The translations under genes were made by a program, and so were the position numbers. This document shows positions 6,040 to 15,958 of a stretch of DNA of 34,893 nucleotides, one piece after another. Below the pieces are notes generated by a model. That model had not been told where the DNA came from. It did not search any database and saw only the letters and a list, made by a program, of their open reading frames with translations. Position 1 is the first letter of the stretch, and each line of letters begins with the position of its first letter. This DNA comes from an uncultured Lachnospiraceae bacterium (lineage in GTDB: Bacteria > Bacillota > Clostridia > Lachnospirales > Lachnospiraceae), in NCBI GenBank assembly GCA_945864145.1, contig CAMBAN010000020.1, forward strand, positions 1 through 34,893, written 5' to 3'.

Positions 6040-8588
6040 AGCAATACACAGTAACGGGTATGAGCTGTGCTGCCTGTAGTAGTCGTGTGGAAAAGGCAGT
6101 AGGACAGGTTCCGGGTGTCACAGAGTGTTCCGTTAGTTTTTTGACAAACTCTATGGGGGTCGAAGGCACTGCGTCGGAAGCTGATATTATAAAGGCAGTA
6201 GAGAATGCAGGTTACGGAGCCAGTCTAAAGGATGGAAGGGCAAAGCAAATCAGTCCGAAAGCAATGGAGGAGACATTGGAAAATAAGGAATTTCCAATTA
6301 TGAAAAGAAGGTTGATTTCTTCCTTGATTTTTCTGATAGTGCTGATGTACTTTTCTATGGGACACATGATGTGGAACTGGTCTTTGCCCACCTTTATGGA
6401 AGGTAATCATGTGGCAATGGGATTGCTGCAGCTACTATTGACAGTGGCTGTGATGGTGATAAATCAGAGATTTTTTATCAGTGGTTTTAAGAGCTTATGG
6501 CATAAGTCACCCAATATGGATACCCTTGTGGCACTTGGTTCGACTGCTGCATTTGGCTATAGTACCTATGCACTGTTTGCTATGACAGATGCACAGGTGA
6601 AGCAGGATACAGAGCTTGTTATGTCCTATATGCACGAGTTCTACTTTGAGTCTGCAGCTATGATTTTAACCTTGATTACGCTGGGAAAAATGTTAGAGGC
6701 AAGGTCCAAAGGAAAAACGACAGATGCATTAAAAGGTTTAATGAAGCTTGCACCGAAAACTGCTACTTTAGTAGTGGATGGAGTGGAAAAAACAGTTGCT
6801 ATTGAAGAAGTTAAAATTGGAGATATATTTGTAGTGAGACCCGGTGAAAACATACCGGTGGATGGTGTGGTAGTTGAGGGAACCAGTGCTGTAAATGAAG
6901 CAGCATTAACCGGCGAAAGTATTCCGGTGGATAAGGAGACAGGAAGTGAAGTTTCTGCGGCAACCTTAAACCAGTCAGGTTTTTTAACCTGTCGTGCTAC
7001 AAGAGTCGGAGCAGATACGACTCTTTCGCAGATTATTCAAATGGTTTCCGATGCAGCAGCAACAAAGGCACCTATTGCCAAGGTAGCAGATAAGGTTTCA
7101 GGAGTATTTGTGCCGACAGTCATTGCTGTTGCAGTGGTAACAACGATTATTTGGCTATTTACAGGCGCAGGTGTGGGATATGCACTTGCCAGAGGGATAT
7201 CTGTTTTGGTAATCAGTTGTCCGTGCGCATTGGGACTTGCTACACCGGTTGCTATCATGGTAGGAAATGGAGTAGGTGCCAAAAATGGGATTATGTTTAA
7301 AACAGCTGTTTCTTTGGAGGAGACAGGAAAGGTTGATATCGTAGCCTTGGATAAAACAGGAACCATTACAAATGGAGAACCGCAGATTACAGATATTTTA
7401 CCTTTTAATAACCTGACAGAAAAGGAGCTTTTACAGGAGGCATATAGCCTGGAAAATAAAAGTGAGCATCCGCTTGCAAGGGCAATTATCAAAAGTGCAG
7501 AGGAACAGGGCATGAAAGCTCTGGAGGTTAGTGAATTTCAGATATTTGCGGGAAACGGGTTAAGTGCAAAAAAAGATGGAGAAACTTTGTATGGCGGCAA
7601 TTTAGTCTTTATCAGCAAATACTGTGAGGTAACAAAGGAGATCAGGGACAAAGCAGAAGCACTGGCAATCCTTGGGAAAACACCACTGTTTTTTGCCAAG
7701 GATACGAAGCTGCTTGGAGTGATTGCAGTAGCTGATACGATAAAAGACGATGTGAAAGAGGCAGTGGCTGATTTAAAAGAACTTGGTATTCAGGTAGTTA
7801 TGTTAACCGGAGACAATGAAAAAACAGCTAAAGCTATTGGAAAGCTTGCAGGTGTAGACAATGTCATTGCCAATGTATTGCCGGATGGCAAAGAAAAAGT
7901 GATTCAGCTATTGCAAAAGCATGGTAAGGTAGCGATGGTAGGCGATGGAATCAATGATGCACCGGCTCTTACCAGAGCAGACATGGGAATTGCAATTGGT
8001 GCAGGAACAGATATTGCAATTGATGCCGCAGATGTGGTATTAATGAAGAGTCACTTAAAGGATGTACCGGCAGCAATTCGTTTGAGCCGTCTGACTTTAA
8101 AAAATATTCATGAAAATCTCTTTTGGGCATTTTTCTATAATGTGATAGGGATTCCACTGGCAGCAGGTGTTTGGATACCGTTGTTTCACTGGGAGTTAAA
8201 TCCTATGTTTGCAGCGGCAGCAATGAGTCTTTCCAGCTTTTGTGTAGTAAGTAATGCGTTAAGACTTAATTTCGCAAAAATATATGATTTTACCAAGGCA
8301 ACAAGGAAAAAGAAAATAGCAGATACAGAGCTTACCGAAGAAATAGAAAGTATCATGGAAAAAGAAAGGAGTAAAAACATGAAAAAGACATTGAAAATTG
8401 AGGGCATGATGTGCGAACATTGTGAAGCAAGAGTAAAAAAGGTATTAGAGGCATTAGAACAGGTAGAAGAGGCAGTTGTCAGCCACGAGAGTGGCAGTGC
8501 AGAGGTAATGCTTTCAGCAGAGGTTTCTGACGAAGTGTTAAAGAAGGCCGTAGAGGAGCAGGATTATAAGGTAGTATCTATTTCATAA
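6036..8588 (+). CDS. copA: Copper-translocating P1B ATPase with N- and C-terminal HMA domains
   Basis: N-terminal GMSCAACSSRVEKAV; SCPCALGLATPVA; DKTGTIT; VGDGINDAPAL; TM motifs YNVIGIPLAAG and MSLSS (Cu type); C-terminal IEGMMCEHCEARVKKV. Overlaps the previous stop (ATGA). Confidence 0.95.
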   Translation: MKQYTVTGMSCAACSSRVEKAVGQVPGVTECSVSFLTNSMGVEGTASEADIIKAVENAGYGASLKDGRAKQISPKAMEETLENKEFPIMKRRLISSLIFLIVLMYFSMGHMMWNWSLPTFMEGNHVAMGLLQLLLTVAVMVINQRFFISGFKSLWHKSPNMDTLVALGSTAAFGYSTYALFAMTDAQVKQDTELVMSYMHEFYFESAAMILTLITLGKMLEARSKGKTTDALKGLMKLAPKTATLVVDGVEKTVAIEEVKIGDIFVVRPGENIPVDGVVVEGTSAVNEAALTGESIPVDKETGSEVSAATLNQSGFLTCRATRVGADTTLSQIIQMVSDAAATKAPIAKVADKVSGVFVPTVIAVAVVTTIIWLFTGAGVGYALARGISVLVISCPCALGLATPVAIMVGNGVGAKNGIMFKTAVSLEETGKVDIVALDKTGTITNGEPQITDILPFNNLTEKELLQEAYSLENKSEHPLARAIIKSAEEQGMKALEVSEFQIFAGNGLSAKKDGETLYGGNLVFISKYCEVTKEIRDKAEALAILGKTPLFFAKDTKLLGVIAVADTIKDDVKEAVADLKELGIQVVMLTGDNEKTAKAIGKLAGVDNVIANVLPDGKEKVIQLLQKHGKVAMVGDGINDAPALTRADMGIAIGAGTDIAIDAADVVLMKSHLKDVPAAIRLSRLTLKNIHENLFWAFFYNVIGIPLAAGVWIPLFHWELNPMFAAAAMSLSSFCVVSNALRLNFAKIYDFTKATRKKKIADTELTEEIESIMEKERSKNMKKTLKIEGMMCEHCEARVKKVLEALEQVEEAVVSHESGSAEVMLSAEVSDEVLKKAVEEQDYKVVSIS
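8379..8588 (+). CDS. Possible independently translated CopZ-like chaperone (in-frame internal start within copA)
   Basis: AAAGGAG at 8365-8371, 7 nt spacer, ATG at 8379, in frame with copA (codon 782); gives a 69-aa HMA protein MKKTLKIEGMMCEHCEARVKK... Confidence 0.5.
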   Translation: MKKTLKIEGMMCEHCEARVKKVLEALEQVEEAVVSHESGSAEVMLSAEVSDEVLKKAVEEQDYKVVSIS

Positions 8589-8608
8589 GAGAAAGGTATG
8601 GTCAGAAA

Positions 8609-9511
8609 ATGACATTGCAGCAATTAAAATATGTGGTAACAGTAGCAGAAACAGGAAATATTTCAGAGGCAGCAAGAAAACTCTATATTTCCCAGCCCAG
8701 CATGACAAATGCGATTAAAGAGCTGGAAGAAGAGATGCAGCTTTTAATTTTCAGAAGGACAAATAAAGGGGTCATGGTAACAAACGAAGGAGATGTTTTT
8801 TTGGCGTATGCCAGACAGGTCTTGGAGCAGGCATCACTCTTGGAAAACAAATTTTTGGGTAGTACAGTACAGAAACCGAAATTTTCGGTTTCCTGTCAAC
8901 ACTACTCCTTTGCTGTTAATGCGTTTGTAGACGTAATCAGAGAGTTTGACGCCGATGCCTATGACTTTACACTTCGTGAAACGCAGACACATGAAATCAT
9001 AGAGGATGTAAGCCGGATGAAAAGTGAGATTGGTATTTTATATTTTTCATCCAAAAACGAAGAAATCCTTACCAAGCTTTTAAAACAGAATGACCTTTAT
9101 TATGAGGAAATTTTTACTGCGAAACCACATGTTTTTATTGCAAAAGACCATCCTCTTGCAGAAAAAGAGGCTGTAAGTCTTGAGGATTTAGAGGAATATC
9201 CATACTTGTCCTTTGAACAGGGCGAGTATAATTCCTTCTATTTTTCGGAGGAAATTTTAAGTACCCTTGACCATAAGAAAAATATCAAGGTGCGTGACAG
9301 AGCTACCTTATTTAATCTGGTGATTGGATTACATGGTTATACAGTTAGCTCCGGAGTCATCAGCAAAGAGTTAAATGGAGAGCAGATTATTGCCAAGCCA
9401 TTACTTGTGGACGCATGTATGCGTATTGTGGCCATTACACAAAAGGACAAGGGACTTAGCCGTTATGGGACAGCCTATTTGGAAGCGATTAAAAGACATA
9501 TAGCACAATAA
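8609..9511 (+). CDS. LysR family transcriptional regulator
   Basis: MTLQQLKYVVTVAETGNISEAARKLYISQPSMTNAIKELEEEMQLLIFRR HTH plus substrate-binding domain. Confidence 0.92.
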   Translation: MTLQQLKYVVTVAETGNISEAARKLYISQPSMTNAIKELEEEMQLLIFRRTNKGVMVTNEGDVFLAYARQVLEQASLLENKFLGSTVQKPKFSVSCQHYSFAVNAFVDVIREFDADAYDFTLRETQTHEIIEDVSRMKSEIGILYFSSKNEEILTKLLKQNDLYYEEIFTAKPHVFIAKDHPLAEKEAVSLEDLEEYPYLSFEQGEYNSFYFSEEILSTLDHKKNIKVRDRATLFNLVIGLHGYTVSSGVISKELNGEQIIAKPLLVDACMRIVAITQKDKGLSRYGTAYLEAIKRHIAQ

Positions 9512-9526
9512 GTAAAGGACAAAATT

Positions 9527-10087
9527 ATGAAATATCAAGGTATTGAAAAAAGAGAGCAGGGACATTTTATTACAAGATATGATGTAACTTATGAAACAGA
9601 GGAAGGACAGGAGAAAATCTACGAAATTATCAGTAGAAATAAAGAGCTTTCTACTTTTGACGCATTACATAGCAGCAAACCTGACGCAGTTGTCATTATT
9701 GCAACAGATGAAACAGGGGAGAAAATATTGGTAAACAGAGAATTTCGTATGGCAGTAGGAGAATGGGTATATAATTTTCCGGCAGGCTTAATTGATCCGG
9801 GAGAGGAACCACAGGAAAGTGCGAAAAGAGAGCTGTGGGAGGAAACCGGTTTAGAGCTCTATGAGATTGAGGACTTGATACCTATCAGCTATAGCGCAGT
9901 AGGATTTAGTAATGAAACCAATGTGTGCATTGTAGGGAAAGCAAGAGGAAGCTTTCGTAAGAGCACATCAGACCTGGAAGAGATAGAAGCAGCCTGGTAT
10001 ACCAAAGAGGAAATGAGAGAGTTATTAAAAACGCAGCGTTTTGCAGCAAGAACCCAGGCATATTGCTACGTATGGAGTAAAAATTAA
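9527..10087 (+). CDS. NUDIX hydrolase (ADP-ribose pyrophosphatase-like)
   Basis: Nudix box GLIDPGEEPQESAKRELWEETGLE. Confidence 0.92.
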   Translation: MKYQGIEKREQGHFITRYDVTYETEEGQEKIYEIISRNKELSTFDALHSSKPDAVVIIATDETGEKILVNREFRMAVGEWVYNFPAGLIDPGEEPQESAKRELWEETGLELYEIEDLIPISYSAVGFSNETNVCIVGKARGSFRKSTSDLEEIEAAWYTKEEMRELLKTQRFAARTQAYCYVWSKN

Positions 10088-10189
10088 AATAAAATAATCT
10101 GTTTATTACTTGTACCAACTACAAAATATGTTACAATTAATATACGACACTAAAAATAACAGAAAGTAGTATTTTGTAGAAGGTATGGG

Positions 10190-11260
10190 ATGAGAATGGA
10201 AAAAAGATGGGGAATTCTGATTATCAGCATGTTTGTACTGGGAGTCTGCCTTGGCGGCGGTATTTTTGCAGTAGAAAAGGCAGTAGAAAAAAAGAAAATA
10301 GTACAAGATGAAGAGATTTTTGTAGATGTGTTAGATGAAAAAACTTTTCAGAATGTATATGTGGTAGAAAAAACGAATACAGAAGGTGTGCCACTGGCTG
10401 CAACAATGGAAACACAGGAGTTGACACAGGTAGAAATCGTTCCTGTGGAAATTCTGGGTGAGATGCATGCAAGTAATGAAGAGGAACTGTATTTTAATGA
10501 TTATCAGATTGCTGATTTGACAGCATTTATAGAAGCTCTGGCACAGTTTACCAATTTGCAGAAGGTAGAAATGTGCCATACAAATCTCAGCAATGAGGAA
10601 ATGGCAGGTCTGAGAGATTTATTCCCGGATACAAAGTTTGTATGGGTAGTGAATGTTGCAGGCTTCCAGGTACGTACTGATGCAGTTGCCTTTTCCACCA
10701 TGTTTACAGGCTATGGCTGGGGACCTGAGACTCAGGCTGATTTTGATGCCTTAAGATACTGTACGGATTTAGAAGCATTAGATATTGGTCACCATAGCAT
10801 TACCGACCTTTCTTTTATGAAGGATTTGAAAAAACTAAAAATCCTCATTATCGCAATTAACAAGCTGGAAGATATTTCTGTTCTGGCAGACATGACAGAA
10901 TTGACTTATCTGGAGCTGTTCTTGAATAAGATTACAGATTTGACACCGTTAGAAAACCTTGTCAATCTGGAACACTTGAATTTATGTCATAATAAAACAC
11001 TTGGCGATATCGAGCCAATCTTGCATTATCCTAATTTACAAAGATTGTGGATTTCTTATTGTAATCTTACCAATGATGAAATCGAACGTATTAGAGCAGC
11101 CTATCCAAATGCACAACTGGAATTTGAAGTCTATGAATCTGTACAGGCGGGCTGGAGGAGTACAGAGGTATATCCAAGGATGAGAAATGTTTTCAATACG
11201 AATACAATGGATGAAATGTTTCTGCCCAAGGTAACGCCAGGGGTTGCAAATATTGAGTGA
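10190..11260 (+). CDS. Membrane-anchored leucine-rich repeat protein
   Basis: N-terminal TM/signal anchor WGILIISMFVLGVCLGGGIFAV; repeats LKILIIAINKLEDISVLADMTELTYLELFLNKITDLTPLENLVNLEHLNLCHNK. Confidence 0.82.
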   Translation: MRMEKRWGILIISMFVLGVCLGGGIFAVEKAVEKKKIVQDEEIFVDVLDEKTFQNVYVVEKTNTEGVPLAATMETQELTQVEIVPVEILGEMHASNEEELYFNDYQIADLTAFIEALAQFTNLQKVEMCHTNLSNEEMAGLRDLFPDTKFVWVVNVAGFQVRTDAVAFSTMFTGYGWGPETQADFDALRYCTDLEALDIGHHSITDLSFMKDLKKLKILIIAINKLEDISVLADMTELTYLELFLNKITDLTPLENLVNLEHLNLCHNKTLGDIEPILHYPNLQRLWISYCNLTNDEIERIRAAYPNAQLEFEVYESVQAGWRSTEVYPRMRNVFNTNTMDEMFLPKVTPGVANIE

Positions 11261-11353
11261 AAATAATATAATATTTGTATTATTAAATGAAAATAACAAA
11301 TGATTAAATGAATTATGTAAACAATTTATGAAAAGTAATGGTAGGAATTGAGT

Positions 11354-13390
11354 ATGCACAGTAAGAGTACGATATTGATTGTTGATGATGACGAAATGGC
11401 AAAGGCATCATTGCGAGAAGAATTAGAAAAAGATTATATCGTGTTGGATGCGTATAATGGTATACAGGCGTTGAAGATTTTAAACGACCATGAGGTAGCA
11501 GCGATTGTTCTTGACCTTATTATGCCTGAAATGGATGGCATCGGATTTTTAGAGGAATTCAGCAAAAAGCAGGAATATAAAAAGATTCCTGTTATTGTTG
11601 CGACTTCTAATGATGATGAGGTAATGGAACAAAAATGTCTGGAACTTGGAGTATGGGATTTTGTTATGAAACCATACAAGCCTGTACTGTTGGAATTCAG
11701 AATAAAGAATGTCATAGATAAGAGCAGAATGATTATGGCAGAAAGGGATTCTGTCACAAAGCTTTATACGAAAATGAAGTTTTATCAGTCCACAAGACAG
11801 ATGCTGTTAGAACAGCAGGGTGAGTCTTTTGCTTTTTTGAGAATTGACATTGACCGTTTCAAAATGATTAATAACTTTTATGGTGTACAGGAAGGAGACA
11901 AGGTCTTAATTGCCATTGCAAAGGAGCTGCGAAGAATTTCAGGTACGTTTGAACACTTCCGTTACGGACGTCTGGATAATGATGTTTTTGCCTGCTGTGT
12001 ACCATATAAGGAAGAAAACATTGAATTACTTGTAAAAGCGCTACAGATTAAGCTAAAGCAGCTGAACAAGGACTATAATATAAAGATTTCCTGTGGTGTC
12101 TATGTGATTGATGATTATAACATGGATATTTCAGAAATGTATGACCGTGCTTTTATGGCAGCCAAAAACTGTAAGGGACAGTTTATTGAAAATATAGCTT
12201 ATTATGACGACAGTATGATTGAAAATATGCGTCAGGAACAGTTTATCATTAATGATGTAAATAAGGCATTGGAAGAAGAACAGTTCGTTGTATTTTTACA
12301 GCCAAAAATCAATTTGCAGACAGACAAGCCTTATGGAGCAGAAGCATTGGTACGATGGAAACATCCTGAAAAGGGTATGATTGCACCGTCAGATTTTATA
12401 CCTGTTTATGAAAGAAACGGTATTATCGGAAAACTTGATCAATATATGTGGAGACAGGTTTGTAAGCTACTACGCCGTTGGATTGATGAAGGGTTAGAAC
12501 CGGATCCGATTTCCGTTAATGTATCAAGAGTCAATCTATATAATCCACATTTGGTTGAAATCTTGAAAAATTTAATCACAGAATATCAAATCTCGGCTTC
12601 ATTATTAAATTTAGAGTTGACAGAGAGTGCCTTTATGGAAGACCAGGATTTAATCATGAGTACGATGAGCAAGCTGCATAAGCTTGGCTTTAAAATCATG
12701 ATGGATGACTTTGGAAGTGGTTTTTCTTCCTTAAACATATTGAAGGATATGGAACTTGACTATTTAAAAATTGATATGAAATTTTTAGATTCCCAGGGCT
12801 TTAACGGACGTGGAGAGAAGGTATTGACTTCGGTAATACGGATGGCAAAATGGCTTCAGCTGCCGGCTATTGTAGAAGGTGTAGAAACGCTGGAACAGGT
12901 GGATTTCCTAAAATGTATTGGCTGCGAATATGCACAGGGCTTTTATTTTGCAAAGCCAATGCCTGTGTTTGAGTATGAAAAATACATACGTAGGTCAAGA
13001 AAGCAGATAGCCAAAGAAGTAGACAGCGTACATGCAGATTTGGTTAATGAGCTTTGGGACTCCGGCTCTAATGTCAGCATTTTATTTGACAGTATCGCTC
13101 TACCAATGGCTGCTTTTGAGTATCGCAAGGGAAATGTCGAACTTTTGCGCAGTAATGCGACCTTTGATATTACCTTTAGAGGGGAGCAGATGCTTTCCGG
13201 CAAAGAAAAGGAAGCAAAGACGGAAAAAGAGCGCAAAATACTTGCTTATGCCTTTAAACAGGTACTTAGCGATCAAACGATGGAACTGGTAGTCATGGAA
13301 AAGTGTGAAAAGCGATATAAGCTTATGATAAATGTTTTAGGCAATCGAAAAGATACGCATATTTTTATTGTTACTTACATAGAAAAATAG
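11354..13390 (+). CDS. REC-GGDEF(degenerate)-EAL response regulator, probable c-di-GMP phosphodiesterase, with extra C-terminal domain
   Basis: REC ILIVDDDE...VLDLIMPEMDG; YGRLDNDVFACC at the GGDEF site; EALVRWKHPEKG, NLELTES, DDFGSGFSSLN, LKIDMKFL, VEGVE (EAL). ATG at 11354; track start 11348 is a TTG. Confidence 0.9.
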   Translation: MHSKSTILIVDDDEMAKASLREELEKDYIVLDAYNGIQALKILNDHEVAAIVLDLIMPEMDGIGFLEEFSKKQEYKKIPVIVATSNDDEVMEQKCLELGVWDFVMKPYKPVLLEFRIKNVIDKSRMIMAERDSVTKLYTKMKFYQSTRQMLLEQQGESFAFLRIDIDRFKMINNFYGVQEGDKVLIAIAKELRRISGTFEHFRYGRLDNDVFACCVPYKEENIELLVKALQIKLKQLNKDYNIKISCGVYVIDDYNMDISEMYDRAFMAAKNCKGQFIENIAYYDDSMIENMRQEQFIINDVNKALEEEQFVVFLQPKINLQTDKPYGAEALVRWKHPEKGMIAPSDFIPVYERNGIIGKLDQYMWRQVCKLLRRWIDEGLEPDPISVNVSRVNLYNPHLVEILKNLITEYQISASLLNLELTESAFMEDQDLIMSTMSKLHKLGFKIMMDDFGSGFSSLNILKDMELDYLKIDMKFLDSQGFNGRGEKVLTSVIRMAKWLQLPAIVEGVETLEQVDFLKCIGCEYAQGFYFAKPMPVFEYEKYIRRSRKQIAKEVDSVHADLVNELWDSGSNVSILFDSIALPMAAFEYRKGNVELLRSNATFDITFRGEQMLSGKEKEAKTEKERKILAYAFKQVLSDQTMELVVMEKCEKRYKLMINVLGNRKDTHIFIVTYIEK

Positions 13391-13396
13391 TATGAG

Positions 13397-13431
13397 GAGC
13401 TGTGAAAAGATTATTTTTTCATGGCTCTTTT
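13397..13431 (+). terminator. Rho-independent terminator
   Basis: GAGCTGTGAAAAGATTATTTTTTCATGGCTCTTTTT. Confidence 0.75.
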
Positions 13432-13481
13432 TGGCAAAAAAGATAGACCAACAGCATAATATGAAAAAAACAGGATAGAAA

Positions 13482-14939
13482 ATGAACGATTATGCAAAAA
13501 GCATTTCCGGGATTACAAAAGTAACAGCGCAGGCTCCCTTTCTTACGGGGAAAGGAGTTCTTACGGCTATATTGGACAGTGGAATAGATTACAGAAATAG
13601 AGAATTCATAGATAAAAATGGAAATACAAGGATTGTCGGTATTTGGGATTTGGCGGGAAATAGTGAAAAAACAGCACCACCAGAGGGATATGTACAGGGA
13701 AGCTTTTATGCGAAAGAGCAAATACAGCAGGCAATAGAAGAAAACAGCTATGAACTGGTTCCGGTGATTGACAGGTCAGGGCATGGAACGGCTGTCACAG
13801 GTGTGCTTGCAGGTACTTACGGAGGTATAGCAACAGAAAGTGACATACTGGTCATAAAATTGAATAGCATTACCAATGAGCTTTTAACAACAAGTCTGAT
13901 GCGAGGTGTGGATTTTGCGGTAAAATATGCAACTGCGCAAAATCAGCCCATAGTATTAAATATCAGCATTGGAAATAATTATGGTGATCATCAGGGAAAC
14001 TCTCTGTTAGAACGGTTTATGGATAATGCAGCAGAAGTAGGAAAAACAGCAATTGTGGTGGGTAGTGGTAATGAAGGAGCAGCAGGTGGTCATATGGCAG
14101 GTGTCCTGAATCAGGAAACAAATGTCATGCTGTCTGTGTCAGAGTATGAAACCGCACTCATGATTCAGTTATGGAAATTTGTCAAAGATAGCTTTCGGAT
14201 AAAAATCATTTCGCCCGGAGGAGAAACAGCAACGGTAGAAAACATATCTATAACAGAGCCGAAAAGCATAGAGCTAAAGTTAGGAAACACAACTGTTTTT
14301 TGCTATTTGGGAGTGCCACTTCCGTATCAGCAGCAACAGGAATTTCTGCTTCAATTTCTGGTGCAAAATGGAGGCTACATAGAAAGTGGGGTGTGGATGC
14401 TTGTATTAGAGCCTGTATCGATTGTACAAGGACAGTATCGTTTTTATCTGTCAGGAAGTGCAGTAAGAAACAGCAGAACAGGCTTTTTGCGACCAACACC
14501 GGATATGACGTTAACCATCCCTTCTACAGCACAAAAGGTTATTTCAGTAGGTGCTTATGACGTAGCTTATCAGAGTTATGCTGATTTTTCGGGGAGAGGC
14601 TATGTGTATCGATATGAGGATCAAAGTTCGGTTGGAGCACCAGACTTGATTGCAACAGTGAAACCAGATTTATCAGCTCCAGGTGTAAATATTATGGTAC
14701 CTATTGTAAATGGGGGCTATGAGGAAGTATCAGGGACTTCCTTTGCAGCTCCTTTTGTAGCAGGAATGGCAGCACTGTTAATGGAATGGGGTATCGTACG
14801 CAAAAATGACCCTTATTTGTATGGAGAAAAACTCAAAGCATTTTTGACTAAAAATGCAAGAAGACTGTCAGCGTATACGGAATATCCAAATCCGCAAGTT
14901 GGCTGGGGTGCACTTGATTTACAGACAGGATTGGATTAA
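13482..14939 (+). CDS. S8 family subtilisin-like serine peptidase
   Basis: Catalytic triad motifs AILDSGIDY (Asp), SGHGTAVTG (His), SGTSFAAPFVAGMAALL (Ser); no evident signal peptide. Confidence 0.92.
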   Translation: MNDYAKSISGITKVTAQAPFLTGKGVLTAILDSGIDYRNREFIDKNGNTRIVGIWDLAGNSEKTAPPEGYVQGSFYAKEQIQQAIEENSYELVPVIDRSGHGTAVTGVLAGTYGGIATESDILVIKLNSITNELLTTSLMRGVDFAVKYATAQNQPIVLNISIGNNYGDHQGNSLLERFMDNAAEVGKTAIVVGSGNEGAAGGHMAGVLNQETNVMLSVSEYETALMIQLWKFVKDSFRIKIISPGGETATVENISITEPKSIELKLGNTTVFCYLGVPLPYQQQQEFLLQFLVQNGGYIESGVWMLVLEPVSIVQGQYRFYLSGSAVRNSRTGFLRPTPDMTLTIPSTAQKVISVGAYDVAYQSYADFSGRGYVYRYEDQSSVGAPDLIATVKPDLSAPGVNIMVPIVNGGYEEVSGTSFAAPFVAGMAALLMEWGIVRKNDPYLYGEKLKAFLTKNARRLSAYTEYPNPQVGWGALDLQTGLD

Positions 14940-15013
14940 AATAGAAAAATGTATAAATATAGAAAATAATTTGCTACAATGAAAGCAAAGTATATACGAT
15001 GAGGAGAAAAGAC

Positions 15014-15958
15014 ATGAAAAAGGTATTTATAGATGGTAGTGAGGGTACCACCGGACTGCGTATTTTTGAAAGATTTGAAGGACGTGATGATATTGAAATT
15101 ATGAAAATCCCTTCAGAACTCAGAAAAGACCCAGCCGAGGTGAAAAAATATATCAATGCATCAGATATTACATTTTTATGCTTACCGGATGCTGCTGCAA
15201 AAGAAGCAGTTGCCATGGTAGAAAATGAAAACACAATTATCATTGATACCTCTACAGCCCATAGAACAGAAGAAGGCTGGGCATACGGATATCCGGAGCT
15301 TTCAAAGGAGCATAGAGAAAAAATCAGAAATGGCAAGCGTATTGCAGTGCCGGGCTGCTATGCAACGGGATTTATCACACTTGCGTATCCTTTAGTGGCA
15401 GGCGGTATTTTACCAAAGGATTATCCTGTTTCTGTTTTTGCAGTATCAGGCTACAGCGGAGGCGGAAAAAAGCTGATTGCAGAGTATGAAAATCCGGAAC
15501 GTGATAAAAAGTATGGTTCTGCAAGAATGTACGCATGGGGACAGACTCATAAGCATTTAAAGGAAATGCAGAAAATTACAGGCTTAGACAGAATGCCTCT
15601 GTTTTCACCAATGACAACAGATTATTACAGTGGCATGGTGGTAGAGTTACCCCTTTATACAGAATTGTTAAAAGAAAAGAAAACACCGGAAGAAATCAGA
15701 AATTACCTTGCTGATTATTATGCCGGTGAGAAATTTATCAAGGTTATGCCATTTGGAGCAGATGTAGAAGCAGGAGGAGTTCTTTTCTCTGATGCATGCT
15801 CCGGTTGGGACGGTATAGAGATTTATGTAACAGGTAATGAGGACAGAGTCATTGTGGCTTCTCGTTTTGATAATTTGGGAAAAGGCGCATCCGGCGCCGC
15901 AGTTCAGTGCTTAAATATTGTACTTGGCTGTGAAGAAGAGAAAGGCTTGGTTTTGTAA
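15014..15958 (+). CDS. argC: N-acetyl-gamma-glutamyl-phosphate reductase
   Basis: MKKVFIDGSEGTTGLRIFERF, FLCLPDAAAKEAV, VPGCYATGFITLAYPLV, SGYSGGGKKLI. RBS GAGGAG at 15001, ATG at 15014. Confidence 0.9.
   Translation: MKKVFIDGSEGTTGLRIFERFEGRDDIEIMKIPSELRKDPAEVKKYINASDITFLCLPDAAAKEAVAMVENENTIIIDTSTAHRTEEGWAYGYPELSKEHREKIRNGKRIAVPGCYATGFITLAYPLVAGGILPKDYPVSVFAVSGYSGGGKKLIAEYENPERDKKYGSARMYAWGQTHKHLKEMQKITGLDRMPLFSPMTTDYYSGMVVELPLYTELLKEKKTPEEIRNYLADYYAGEKFIKVMPFGADVEAGGVLFSDACSGWDGIEIYVTGNEDRVIVASRFDNLGKGASGAAVQCLNIVLGCEEEKGLVL

Noticed and set aside
7037-7513. 158-aa minus-strand ORF inside copA
   Set aside because: Antisense to conserved ATPase motifs with no recognisable domain; a by-product of codon structure.
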